Assembly (NCBI RefSeq): GCF_023100905.1
Contig: NZ_CP064687.1
Span: 233,729-297,728 of the forward strand
Reading direction: 5' to 3'
DNA: 64,000 nt
Source of the DNA: Bradyrhizobium sp. 4
Lineage (GTDB): Bacteria; Pseudomonadota; Alphaproteobacteria; Rhizobiales; Xanthobacteraceae
Shown here: positions 1-7,994 of the stretch, in pieces
Layout of the letters: every line of letters starts with the position of its first letter
How positions within the stretch are numbered: the stretch's first letter is position 1
The notes under the pieces: model-generated
What the model saw: the letters and a program-made list of their open reading frames with translations, nothing else
Told to the model about the DNA's origin: nothing
Databases searched by the model: none
Program-made: the position numbers and the translations under genes

Positions 1-579
1 AACGGTGCTGGCGGTCGCAAAATGGAGCAGCTGATTGCTGCCGGCGAATTCGATGCCGTGCTCGATCTGACCACAACGGAATTGGCCGATGAACTCATGG
101 GAGGCACGGCCAGCGCCGGGCCCGATCGGCTCAAGGCGGCCTCGCGCCGCTCAATCCCACAAGTCATCGCGCCCGGCGCGATCGACATGGTCAATTTTGG
201 TCCACCGGCCAGCGTTCCCGATCAATTTCGCGGCCGCCAATTCTATTCACATACACCGTACACGACACTGATGCGAACCACGCCTGCGGAGAGCGCAAAG
301 ATCGGCCGGGTTACGGCCGAGCGGCTCTCGCAAGCACGCGGGCCGGCAGCCGTGCTTTGGCCAGCCAAAGGCGTGTCAGATTACGACCGAGAGGGTGGCG
401 TCTTTCGCGATGCCGATGCCGATGGGGCATGGCTCCAGGCAGTTAAGGACAATCTCCGGCCAGAGATCGTTGTCTGCGAGCTGGACTGTCACATCAACGA
501 CCCCGAATTTGCCGAGGCCGCCGTGACGTGGCTCCTCAAACAATTAGGTCAAGGAGGCACGTCCCGTGCAGATGTTTGA
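1..579 (+). CDS. Tm-1-like ATP-binding (UPF0261) protein, C-terminal part
   Basis: The reading frame is open from base 1 (Asn-Gly-Ala-Gly-Gly-Arg-Lys, then Met at 22), so this is the C-terminal ~192 residues of a longer protein whose N-terminal half lies outside the window. The pieces LDLTTTELADELMGG, PQVIAPGAIDMVNFG, GVSDYDREGGVF and LDCHINDPEFAEAA fit the family named after the tomato Tm-1 resistance protein. Its bacterial role is unknown; the family binds ATP. The stop overlaps the start of the next gene by 14 bases, so the two are translationally coupled. In many bacteria this protein sits beside the TIM-barrel PEP-hydrolase-like protein, as here, which suggests a shared task. The assignment is secure; the function is not. 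Confidence 0.85.
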   Translation, partial: NGAGGRKMEQLIAAGEFDAVLDLTTTELADELMGGTASAGPDRLKAASRRSIPQVIAPGAIDMVNFGPPASVPDQFRGRQFYSHTPYTTLMRTTPAESAKIGRVTAERLSQARGPAAVLWPAKGVSDYDREGGVFRDADADGAWLQAVKDNLRPEIVVCELDCHINDPEFAEAAVTWLLKQLGQGGTSRADV

Positions 580-1396
580 GCGAACCGAAATTCTCTCGAG
601 GATTGCAGGTCAGGTCGCGGAGCGAAAAGCGGTCCTTGCCGCGGCGAGCAGCTGCGGCCTCGTCGCAAAATGCGCGGCACTCGGAGGGGCGGATATGCTG
701 GTGGTCTACTCTACTGGGCTCTCGCGGCTCATGGGGCTCCCCACCAGTCGTATTGGTGACTCCAACGCGCGTACGCTGGAGCTTGCGGTAGAAATCCGCA
801 ACGTCGTGTCTTCCGTACCCGTCATAGGCGGCGTCGAGGCCTGGGATCCCCTGCGGCTCGATCTCGACAGTCTTCTCAACAGTTTCCTAGCCGCGGGATT
901 CTCCGGTGTCATCAACTATCCGACCATCTCCACGATGGGAGAGAAATGGCGTGACCGCCGCGGCCGCGTTGGACTTGGCTTCGAGCGCGAGCTCGAGATG
1001 ATTGCGACCGCCCGCAAGAAGAACATCTTCTCGCTTGCCTACGTTGCGAGCCCCGAAGATGCCAAAGCCATGGCAAGCAGCGGAGCCGACTGCATCGTCC
1101 CACATGTCGGCGCGACGCGCGGCGGGCTCGTGGGCCATGAGGAGGGCCAGTCCATCCAGGAGGCGATCCGGCGCATCAACGAGATCAACGCGGCCGCGCA
1201 AGCGGTCCGCTCGGACGTCATCCTGCTCTGTCATGGTGGGGCGGTCGCGGAGCCCCAGCACACGTTCGAGGTCTATCGGTCGACCGAGTGTGTCGGCTTT
1301 GTCGGGGCCTCCTCAATCGAACGAATACCGATTGAACGCTCGGTCAAAGCGGCGGCAGAGGAGTTCAAAGCCGTTCCCCTTCCGCGACATCACTGA
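566..1396 (+). CDS. Phosphoenolpyruvate hydrolase-family TIM-barrel protein
   Basis: This 276-residue protein resembles the PEP-hydrolase / TIM-barrel signal-transduction family, which in plant-type Tm-1 proteins is fused to the Tm-1-like ATP-binding domain. Visible family pieces are GGADMLVVYSTGLSRLMG near residue 40, PVIGGVEAWDP near 85, GFSGVINYPTI near 111 and a late glycine-rich stretch with LLCHGGAVAEP near residue 220. The start at 566 lies inside the end of the preceding gene. It has no signal peptide or membrane segment, so it should be cytosolic. The true reaction is not established for most members; the name rests on family tradition. Its neighbours (flavoprotein, pyruvate kinase) hint at three-carbon or keto-acid metabolism, but this is inference. 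Confidence 0.8.
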   Translation: MQMFERTEILSRIAGQVAERKAVLAAASSCGLVAKCAALGGADMLVVYSTGLSRLMGLPTSRIGDSNARTLELAVEIRNVVSSVPVIGGVEAWDPLRLDLDSLLNSFLAAGFSGVINYPTISTMGEKWRDRRGRVGLGFERELEMIATARKKNIFSLAYVASPEDAKAMASSGADCIVPHVGATRGGLVGHEEGQSIQEAIRRINEINAAAQAVRSDVILLCHGGAVAEPQHTFEVYRSTECVGFVGASSIERIPIERSVKAAAEEFKAVPLPRHH

Positions 1397-1426
1397 CGTT
1401 CAAAGAAACACCGCAGCGAGGCGGAG

Positions 1427-3202
1427 ATGGACAAGCCGATCAACCAATCAGGCGAACAAAGGACAGCGGCATTGCCACCAATAGGTGCTACTCAAACGTT
1501 CGAAACAGAGGTGCTCGTAGTCGGTAGCGGGGCAGCCGGCCTTTCGGCGGCACTCTACGCCGCAAAGAATGGACTTCGCGTGACGGTTTGCGAAAAGTCT
1601 TCGCGTCTCGGCGGGACCACGTCGCTGTCGAATGGCATGATCTGGGTTCCCTGTTCGCTTCAGGCGCGCTCCGCCAAAATCGATGACTCGCTTCCGAAAG
1701 CCAGGACATACCTCGAGCATGAGCTTGGCAATTACTATCGGCAAGACTTCATCGAAGCCTATCTTGAGGACGGGCCGACTGCGCTTGCCGCTCTCGAGAC
1801 CGGGACAGAGGTCAAGTTCACGCTGGCCTCCGCGCCCGATTATCACTCAAGCCAGGTCGGCGGAGTCGACAAAGGCCGGGCACTCAGCCCTGCACCCTAC
1901 GATGCGCGGCTGCTCGGCCCCGACTTCGATCTGATCGGCGACCCCATTCGCGTTGTGCTCGGGGGGATGATGATTTCTTCCAGCGAAGTCCGAAGCTTCC
2001 TGAATCCGTTCCAATCGTTTGCTTCCCTCAAGCATGTCTTGCGTCGCGTGACTCGCTACGCGCGGGATCGCTTGAGCTACAGGCGCGGCACCGAGTTCAG
2101 CGGAGGCAATGCCCTGATTGCGCGCCTGCTCGTGAGTTTGCGGAAGTTAGGCGTAGAAATATGGCCGGCGTCTCCTCTCGTTGAGCTCGTCATGGAAGAC
2201 GGGCGCGTCACAGGGGCAATCGTCAAACGCGGCAATTCTGAGATCCGCGTGCGCGCATCCCACGCTGTCATTCTCGCGACCGGCGGCTTCGCCCGCAACG
2301 CGCAGCTGAGAGCCGAGCTGAGCGGCCCACACCAGCATGACGACACGCTGGCTCATGCCGATGTTACAGGCGATGGCATTAACCTTGCCTCAAAGCTCGG
2401 AGCTGCAATCGACAAGGACGTCGCTTCTGCAGGGTTCTGGACTCCAGTCTCGATGCTCAGGAGTGGGACAGGCTCCCAAATCGTCCCCTACGGATGGCTC
2501 GACCGCGGACGACCCGGCGTCATTGCGGTTGCCCCGAATGGGCAACGTTTCGTCAACGAATCCAATTCATACCACGATATCTGCCTCGCGATGTTTGGAA
2601 ACGGATATCCCGCAGACAAGCGGTTCTACTTCGTTTGCGATCACGAGTTCGTTCGGCTGAGGGGCATGGGACATCTGCTGCCTTGGCCATGGACGTTGAG
2701 TATCCGGAAGTACGCGCGGCTCGGCTACGTCACACTGGGCCGAACGATACCGGAGCTAGCCATGCAAATTGGGTTGAATCCCGGCGAGCTCCAAAGGACG
2801 GTCGAGGAGCATAATGCGCACGCCGCCACTGGCGTCGATCCGCTCTTCAAACGCGGTGAATCGGCGTTCAACCGCACGCTTGGCGATCCCTCGGTAGGAA
2901 CGAAAAATCCAAATCTTGGGCCCATCCAGAGTGGCCCCTTCATCGCGCTGCCGATCGTTCCGGCAACGCTCGGCACAGCCGCCGGCTTGGCGACCGATAG
3001 CTACGGCAAGGTTCTGGACGCAGAACGCAAGCCAATCCCGGGTCTTTATGCCTGCGGCAATGATATGACCTCACCAATGCGTGGAATTTATCCGGGAGCA
3101 GGCATCACCATCGGCCCCGGCATAGTCTTCGCTTACCGGGCAGTTTCGAACATTCTGGCATCCGCTCATCGCGTGCAGAAGGCGCCTGCATCCGCAACGT
3201 GA
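1427..3202 (+). CDS. FAD-dependent dehydrogenase, 3-ketosteroid-delta-1-dehydrogenase/fumarate-reductase flavoprotein type
   Basis: This 591-residue flavoprotein has an N-terminal dinucleotide-binding fold, GSGAAG at residues 33-38, a ribose-binding Glu at 56, and the GGTTSLSNG segment at 62-70 that is typical of KstD-like enzymes. The C-terminal segment has the FAD-contacting YACGNDMTSPMRG and GIYPGAGITIGPG motifs. Family members put a C=C bond next to a carbonyl (KstD) or reduce fumarate-like acids. KstD, UrdA-like reductases and unassigned homologues all share this signature, so the substrate cannot be read here. The gene follows the TIM-barrel gene by about 30 bases on the same strand and is probably in one transcript with it. 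There is no twin-arginine or Sec signal. Confidence 0.8.
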   Translation: MDKPINQSGEQRTAALPPIGATQTFETEVLVVGSGAAGLSAALYAAKNGLRVTVCEKSSRLGGTTSLSNGMIWVPCSLQARSAKIDDSLPKARTYLEHELGNYYRQDFIEAYLEDGPTALAALETGTEVKFTLASAPDYHSSQVGGVDKGRALSPAPYDARLLGPDFDLIGDPIRVVLGGMMISSSEVRSFLNPFQSFASLKHVLRRVTRYARDRLSYRRGTEFSGGNALIARLLVSLRKLGVEIWPASPLVELVMEDGRVTGAIVKRGNSEIRVRASHAVILATGGFARNAQLRAELSGPHQHDDTLAHADVTGDGINLASKLGAAIDKDVASAGFWTPVSMLRSGTGSQIVPYGWLDRGRPGVIAVAPNGQRFVNESNSYHDICLAMFGNGYPADKRFYFVCDHEFVRLRGMGHLLPWPWTLSIRKYARLGYVTLGRTIPELAMQIGLNPGELQRTVEEHNAHAATGVDPLFKRGESAFNRTLGDPSVGTKNPNLGPIQSGPFIALPIVPATLGTAAGLATDSYGKVLDAERKPIPGLYACGNDMTSPMRGIYPGAGITIGPGIVFAYRAVSNILASAHRVQKAPASAT

Positions 3203-3502
3203 AATCGCGACTCACGGCATCTGTATCGCGACACGAGGTCAATTCGGTCATCTTGATGCCGTCGATTTTGCTGCTTTGGGAAGCAAGGACCATGTCTTCA
3301 TTCTGGCGGCGTTCTCCTGTTCGAATCTCTGCTGGATGCCTCCCGGACCGCGTTGAGCCGGGGTGATCAATTTCGCCTTCGGCGCAGGTGCATTGCGGCG
3401 GCGGGATGCGAGCCCATCACGCGAGAGTCTGAACGCCATCATCGAAGACCGACCTTCGCATTTTATTCACACGCGTTTCATCCTCTTACGTCTGGAATCG
3501 AC
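3203..3502. other. Intergenic region before pyruvate kinase
   Basis: About 300 bases between the flavoprotein stop and the pyruvate kinase start. A reading frame extends upstream from pyruvate kinase into this region, but its translation is Arg/His-rich and unlike the enzyme family. I see no gene, tRNA or clear terminator. It probably holds the pyk promoter. Confidence 0.4.
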
Positions 3503-4915
3503 ATGCGTCGTTCGCGCCTCGCCAAAATCGTTGCGACCGTTGGTCCGGCGACAGCTGCACCAGAACGATTGCGTGCTCTCTATCTCTCAGGCGCAGATAC
3601 GTTCCGACTCAATTTCAGTCACGGGAGCCTGGACGATCACGCACGGGTCTATGACTCGATCCGCAATCTCGAACGGGACTTCGGCACGCCAATAGGCGTC
3701 CTGCAGGATCTGCAAGGACCGAAGATCCGCATCGGCGCCGTCGAAGGCGGCAAGCTCGATCTACGCGCCGGCGAGAAGGTTCGATTTGTGCTCGACGGAG
3801 CTACGGGCGGAACGCAATCGATCCCACTACCTCATCCGGAAATATTCGCGGCCGCACGTCCGGGCCAGACTCTTCTCGTCGACGACGGCCGAGTGCGCCT
3901 GCGCGTTGAGAGTCCGGGCGATGGGCAGATCATCGCGACAGTTCTCGTCGGTGGAGCGATCCGCGATCGCAAAGGGGTAAACCTGCCAGGTTCGCTGCTT
4001 GCTATATCTCCTCTGACGAAGAAGGACCGCGGCGACCTCGCCTTCGGCCTCGCACTCGGGGTCGACTGGGTCGCCCTGTCGTTCGTCCAGAAGCCTTCCG
4101 ACCTCCTAGAGGCGCGCGGGCTGATCGGCGAGCGTGCCGGTCTGATAGCGAAGATCGAGACGCCTATGGCGCTCGATCGTATCGACGATATCATTCTCCT
4201 GTCAGACGGCATTATGGTCGCACGCGGTGATCTCGGTGTCGAAATCCCGCCCGAGGAGGTGCCGGGCCGACAGAAGGAACTCATCCGCGCCTGTCGGCTG
4301 ACCGGAAAGCCCGTGATCGTCGCAACACAGATGTTGGAGTCGATGGTGGCTGCACCGACAGCGACGCGCGCGGAAGCCTCAGACGTCGCTACCGCCATCT
4401 ACGATGGAGCTGACGCGGTCATGCTGTCGGCTGAGTCGGCAAGCGGCGCCTATCCAATCGAGGCAGTTGTCATGATGGACAAAGTAATCAGAAGTACTGA
4501 ACGGCATCATCTCTATCGGTCGCTGGTCCAAGCCTCGCAAGCCGACGAAGAGATGTCCCCACCGCATGCAGTCGCCGCCGCTGGTGCAGACCTTGCGGTG
4601 ACCCTCAATGCGAAGGCGATCATCGGTTTCACTGCAAGCGGCACGACGGCGGCGCGCATCGCGCGCAAGCGGCCCCCGGTGCCGGTTCTTGCTCTCACTC
4701 CAGATGAGAAAGTCGCGCGGCGCATGTGCCTGCTGTGGGGGGTGCACAGCATCGTTTCAGACGATCCCGCCACCGACGAGGAGATGACGCAGATAGCCGC
4801 AGCGGTGGCGCGCAACGAAGGTTATCTTGAAGCAGGTGATTTGGTGATCGTCGTATCCGGCGTGCCGTTTGGGCAAATAGGTGCAACCAACAACGTCCGT
4901 ATTGTCACCTGCTAA
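3503..4915 (+). CDS. pyk: Pyruvate kinase
   Basis: Converts phosphoenolpyruvate and ADP to pyruvate and ATP, in the cytosol. The ATG at 3503 gives MRRSRLAKIVATVGPA, the standard N-terminus, and 470 residues, the usual length; the frame is open 150 bases further upstream but without family similarity. Clear motifs are FRLNFSHGS near residue 35, DLQGPKIRIG near 70, the active-site ALSFVQKPSD and IAKIETP (catalytic Lys and metal-binding Glu), MVARGDLGVEIPPEEVPG, and VIVATQMLESM. The C-terminal allosteric domain is complete. It stands on the same strand after the flavoprotein, with a 300-base gap that suggests its own promoter. Bradyrhizobia often have more than one pyk, so this may be an accessory copy. 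Confidence 0.95.
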   Translation: MRRSRLAKIVATVGPATAAPERLRALYLSGADTFRLNFSHGSLDDHARVYDSIRNLERDFGTPIGVLQDLQGPKIRIGAVEGGKLDLRAGEKVRFVLDGATGGTQSIPLPHPEIFAAARPGQTLLVDDGRVRLRVESPGDGQIIATVLVGGAIRDRKGVNLPGSLLAISPLTKKDRGDLAFGLALGVDWVALSFVQKPSDLLEARGLIGERAGLIAKIETPMALDRIDDIILLSDGIMVARGDLGVEIPPEEVPGRQKELIRACRLTGKPVIVATQMLESMVAAPTATRAEASDVATAIYDGADAVMLSAESASGAYPIEAVVMMDKVIRSTERHHLYRSLVQASQADEEMSPPHAVAAAGADLAVTLNAKAIIGFTASGTTAARIARKRPPVPVLALTPDEKVARRMCLLWGVHSIVSDDPATDEEMTQIAAAVARNEGYLEAGDLVIVVSGVPFGQIGATNNVRIVTC

Positions 4916-5519
4916 AATGGTTCAGGACAATTTCGCTACATCTGCCCTAAGAACGAAGCACTACGGGCCGAACAATGATCGCCGACAACGCTCTGATTCT
5001 TCATCGGTGAGACCAGGAGCTGACCTTGCTTGGGCTCGACTACAGCATTCGGCTCGTTGATTTGCTCCCGGTTATCGAAGAAACGCTTTCGGTCAAAATG
5101 GCGCAGTGATGCGGCGGGCCGGATGCAATGCTCTGGCAGTTTTTTTGAGCTCCTCGGAGGTTCGAACAGTACAACGACATTCCACGATGCCGACGAGGTG
5201 ATGGAAGCTCGGCGGAATACGTTCTTAGGCGGCGGTCGGCAAGCAGGCGTCCGACATGACGATCGGTCAAATGTCGGTACCGTTCGTCCCGCAGCCGTCG
5301 TGTGACATTCAAAGTCATGGAGCGCCTTACTGTTCGTCGACAACTGCGATGCCATCTTGGATTTACTGGCTCCGCCAAATCGGACCCTGTCCTCAGCATC
5401 GGATAACGAAACGTCAGTCGGCGGCGTGATTGCGAGTAGCCGGTCTTACGGGTGATACACCGCGTACCGGAAACGTGCAGTCCAGCTTATCAGAGTCTTA
5501 GCCCGAAACGAGATTTGTA
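4916..5519. other. Gene-free stretch, 4.9-5.5 kb
   Basis: Six hundred bases with short reading frames on both strands, none of which I can match to a family. Several minus-strand frames over about 4940-5400 are basic (Arg/His-rich) and break into one another, which would fit an old, decayed gene, but no motif is left to name it. No RNA gene or convincing terminator was seen. Confidence 0.35.
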
Positions 5520-5933
5520 GTGAACAACAACTCCTTGGTGCCGGCCGTCAGCGACTTCCTGGAGCTCTGGGAGCAAACCTTCAATGTGCACGCGCCGGAA
5601 CGTCTGGTTGTGCTATACGCGGATGATGCGCTGTTTCAGGGTACATCGAGTGATAAGCTCTACATTGGCGCTAAAGAGATAGGCACTTACTTTCATGGCA
5701 TCGCCACCGTGAAAATGGACGTATGGCATTCCGTCACTTTGGCGCACAACCTTATTTTGGTGGTGGGCAATTATGTCTTTTCACAGTTGCGGAATGATCA
5801 TCAGGTGTCGACACCGGCTCGCTTCACCTTCGTATTACGTCGCGAGGACGGCGCATGGAAGATCGTACACCATCACTCATCTGCCATTCCCGATGACGGC
5901 CGAACCAAGGTTTGCGGTATCGGAGTTTTGTAG
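5520..5933 (+). CDS. SnoaL-like / NTF2-superfamily protein (SgcJ/EcaC type)
   Basis: A 137-residue protein with a GTG start (MNNNSLVPAVSDFLELWEQT). The pattern is that of the NTF2-like cone fold: an N-terminal helix (DFLELWEQTFN), a DDALFQGTSSD strand-turn, KEIGTYFHG, then strands ending in FTFVLRREDGAWKIVHHHSSAIP, the signature of DUF4440/SnoaL-like proteins. Members include cyclases, isomerases and small-ligand binding proteins; many act with no cofactor. No catalytic residues can be assigned with confidence. The gene stands alone, with long gene-free stretches on both sides, so context gives no help. The fold call is good; the activity is unknown. Confidence 0.75.
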   Translation: MNNNSLVPAVSDFLELWEQTFNVHAPERLVVLYADDALFQGTSSDKLYIGAKEIGTYFHGIATVKMDVWHSVTLAHNLILVVGNYVFSQLRNDHQVSTPARFTFVLRREDGAWKIVHHHSSAIPDDGRTKVCGIGVL

Positions 5934-6469
5934 CTGAAATGGCACACTCAGGCTGCCTCTCGCCAGCCTGCCCATCGTCCGGCTGGATCGCCCAGATTGC
6001 CGTCTCGCGTTCGGTACTTTCGCGAGCTTCCTGCATTGTAGGCGGTTCTGGTTTCAGAATTGGCCTTAATAGAGGCTTTTCCGCTCTTCTCGTCGCTATG
6101 CTGGTCAGACAGTCATCCCCAGCGGTACGCGTCTGCCCGCCGCTAACTTGATTAGCTCTGGGGGACTGGGAAGCCGCAGTCGAGGAAGCTAGCTGCGGCC
6201 TCGATCGGGCCAACATCCAGCAAGGCACGGGCAGGTCGGCCGAGATGGTTGCCCGGCGGATGCCACTGCAAGATGAACATCTGTAATAGTATGGCCAAGG
6301 CCGGCGAGTACGAGATCGTAGCGCGCAGCGCCGGCCTGGCCGACTGGAACGAGTGCCGAAACCGAAGCATCCCCAGCGACGACCCAACATGTACGGACCA
6401 GCAGCAGCGATGGCCGGCGATCGCGATGGCATTTGCGGTCTCTTGCTCGCTGCCCCTTCGCTTGATGCT
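5934..6469. other. Gene-free stretch, 5.9-6.5 kb
   Basis: About 540 bases between two converging genes. Frames are open on both strands, but their translations are Pro/Arg/Ser-rich and change frame often. I see no recognisable protein, RNA gene or strong terminator. Confidence 0.35.
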
Positions 6470-7252
6470 TTAGCGCCCACGATAGTTAGGCGATCTCTTC
6501 TCGAAGAAGGCGTCCATCCCTTCCTGCTGGTCAGCCGTGCTAAACGCATAGCGAATTGCCTGACGCTCGAATTCGAGACCGGCGTCCAGCGTGGTCTGAA
6601 ACGCCGCGAGAACGGCTGCCTTGGCAAGTTCAACCGAACGAGGCGGCTTTTGCGCGATGACCTCGGCAACTTCGACGGCACGCGCCTGTGCCCGGCCGCT
6701 TTCAACAACTTCGGCGACAAGGCCGGCCTGCATCGCTGTGCGGGCCGAAACGGAATGGCCGCTTAGGATCATCAGCATGGCCAGAGATTTGCCAGCCACG
6801 CGCGGCAGACGTTGCGTTGCGCCGTCACCGGGCATTATCCCGATGTTGATCTCAGGCTGTGCAAACATCGCCCCTTCGCCTGCAATCACGATGTCGGCGA
6901 GCAGCGCCAATTCATGACCGCCGCCGAAGCAGATCCCCTCAACCGCAGCAATAAGTGGTTTGCGGAAATTCGCGATGTCCCGCCAAGCAGAACGTCGCAC
7001 GGTATTGTCGATTGCCTCAAACCCCCGCTCTCGCATCTCCTTGATGTCGGCTCCGGCAGAGAAGAACGCATCATTCCCGCAAAGGACCACGCAGCGGACA
7101 TCCTCATCGACCGCGGCACGGCGCAACATCGCGCCAAGCTCCACGATCAGGTCGTTGCTCAAGGCGTTTCGTTTCGCTGTCCTGTTCAACGTCAGGAGGC
7201 GCACCTTGGGCCTGGGGAATGTTGAGAGGATAAAATCGGGCTTCTCGGTCAT
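6470..7252 (-). CDS. Enoyl-CoA hydratase/isomerase (crotonase family)
   Basis: A 260-residue crotonase-fold protein, the usual length. The oxyanion-hole segment FFSAGADIKEM is near residue 63 and GICFGGGHELALLADI near 105. Both Glu residues of classical hydratases are kept: one in GGGHE and one in FAQPEINIGIMPG, so it is competent on sequence for adding water to an enoyl-CoA. It reads leftward and is the only gene of its transcript. A palindrome TGAAATCGATTTCT sits 43-56 bases upstream of its start and matches the operators in front of the LacI/CoA-transferase pair, which places it in the same regulon. With the CoA-transferase it could activate and hydrate an acid substrate; that is inference. 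Confidence 0.9.
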   Translation of the reverse strand: MTEKPDFILSTFPRPKVRLLTLNRTAKRNALSNDLIVELGAMLRRAAVDEDVRCVVLCGNDAFFSAGADIKEMRERGFEAIDNTVRRSAWRDIANFRKPLIAAVEGICFGGGHELALLADIVIAGEGAMFAQPEINIGIMPGDGATQRLPRVAGKSLAMLMILSGHSVSARTAMQAGLVAEVVESGRAQARAVEVAEVIAQKPPRSVELAKAAVLAAFQTTLDAGLEFERQAIRYAFSTADQQEGMDAFFEKRSPNYRGR

Positions 7253-7294
7253 TGATAGTGCCTCCAGAAAACAACGAGAAGATCAGCCCTATAC

Positions 7295-7308
7295 TGAAAT
7301 CGATTTCT
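7295..7308. promoter_or_regulatory. LacI-type operator O1 (upstream of enoyl-CoA hydratase)
   Basis: TGAAATCGATTTCT, one base short of the perfect palindrome TGAAATCGATTTCA found at two other places in this locus. The central CG is typical of LacI-family operators. It lies 43-56 bases upstream of the leftward enoyl-CoA hydratase start, where a repressor would block a promoter. Confidence 0.7.
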
Positions 7309-7458
7309 GCGCAAACTTCCGCTGCAGAAGCACTATTTGTCGAGCTTGGTGCTCCGGTGTCGTGCTCGGCTGCGGCGGGGACGACCGGCCCCCGGCGATA
7401 GCGAACTGAAAACTCCTATTAATAACGCTTGACTCTGTCTCACCATCGAATTATTTCA

Positions 7459-7474
7459 CTGAAATCGATTTCAG
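7459..7474. promoter_or_regulatory. LacI-type operator O2
   Basis: CTGAAATCGATTTCAG, a perfect 16-base palindrome. Its centre is 165 bases from that of O1, so one repressor tetramer could loop the two. It lies on the side of the rightward MHS permease and metallohydrolase genes, though 520 bases before the permease start. Confidence 0.75.
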
Positions 7475-7994
7475 CAACAGCGTGGTTCAACACGCCTTTT
7501 GTGGAAGCTGGCGTCTGGTTCGCGAGATTGGCGGCAGTTCGGAATTCACTCGACCAAGCAACGGCCTTGTAACGCCGCGCCGTCCAATAACAATAAAAGC
7601 TTCTTCGAGAAGTGCGATTTGGCAACAGGAGGAAATGAAGCCATGCGAACGGGGCGCGGGCCAGCGCGCGGTTTATGCGCAGACGGTTCTAGGAGGTCTG
7701 CTCTTGAGCAGCCGCGTAAATCTGAGCCGCCACTCGGCAGCGCGTTGTGTGACCAAGGTGGTACAAGAGCCGGCCGTGCGGCCGCAGCGACTTAAAGAAC
7801 CGTGACGACAGGCGAGCTCGCCGGCAGCATGCCTGGCATTCCTTTCCCTCTGCGTCCTTCGCGTTGCGAGCCGAACTGTTCAACGTCGCCCGTATCTTCG
7901 ACCCCGCACTCGGCGCCGCGGAGCGAACGGGCGGCTGCTCGTTCTCGGTCGGCCCGCAGCATCATTAACGCCATCAACAGAGCTCGAAGAGACC
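7475..7994. other. Long leader before the MHS permease, with a strong unassigned ribosome site
   Basis: Over 500 bases between operator O2 and the permease. It contains AGGAGG at 7627-7632, followed after 10 bases by ATG at 7643, which would open a 50-codon frame to 7795 with no recognisable similarity. It could be a leader peptide, a remnant of a lost gene or chance. Nothing else in the stretch is recognisable. Confidence 0.3.

Noticed and set aside
3318..3335. TTCGAATC resembling a tRNA T-loop
   Set aside because: The flanking bases do not form the T-stem and no acceptor or anticodon stem lies at the right distance.
4936..5399. Minus-strand frames after pyk as a transposase remnant
   Set aside because: Basic composition is suggestive, but no DDE or helix-turn-helix motif or terminal inverted repeat could be pointed out.
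5824..6720. 298-codon minus-strand frame over the end of the SnoaL-like gene and the crotonase
   Set aside because: It is in a different frame from the crotonase, and its sequence is Arg/Pro/Ser-rich with no family match; the parts in the gap also shift frame.
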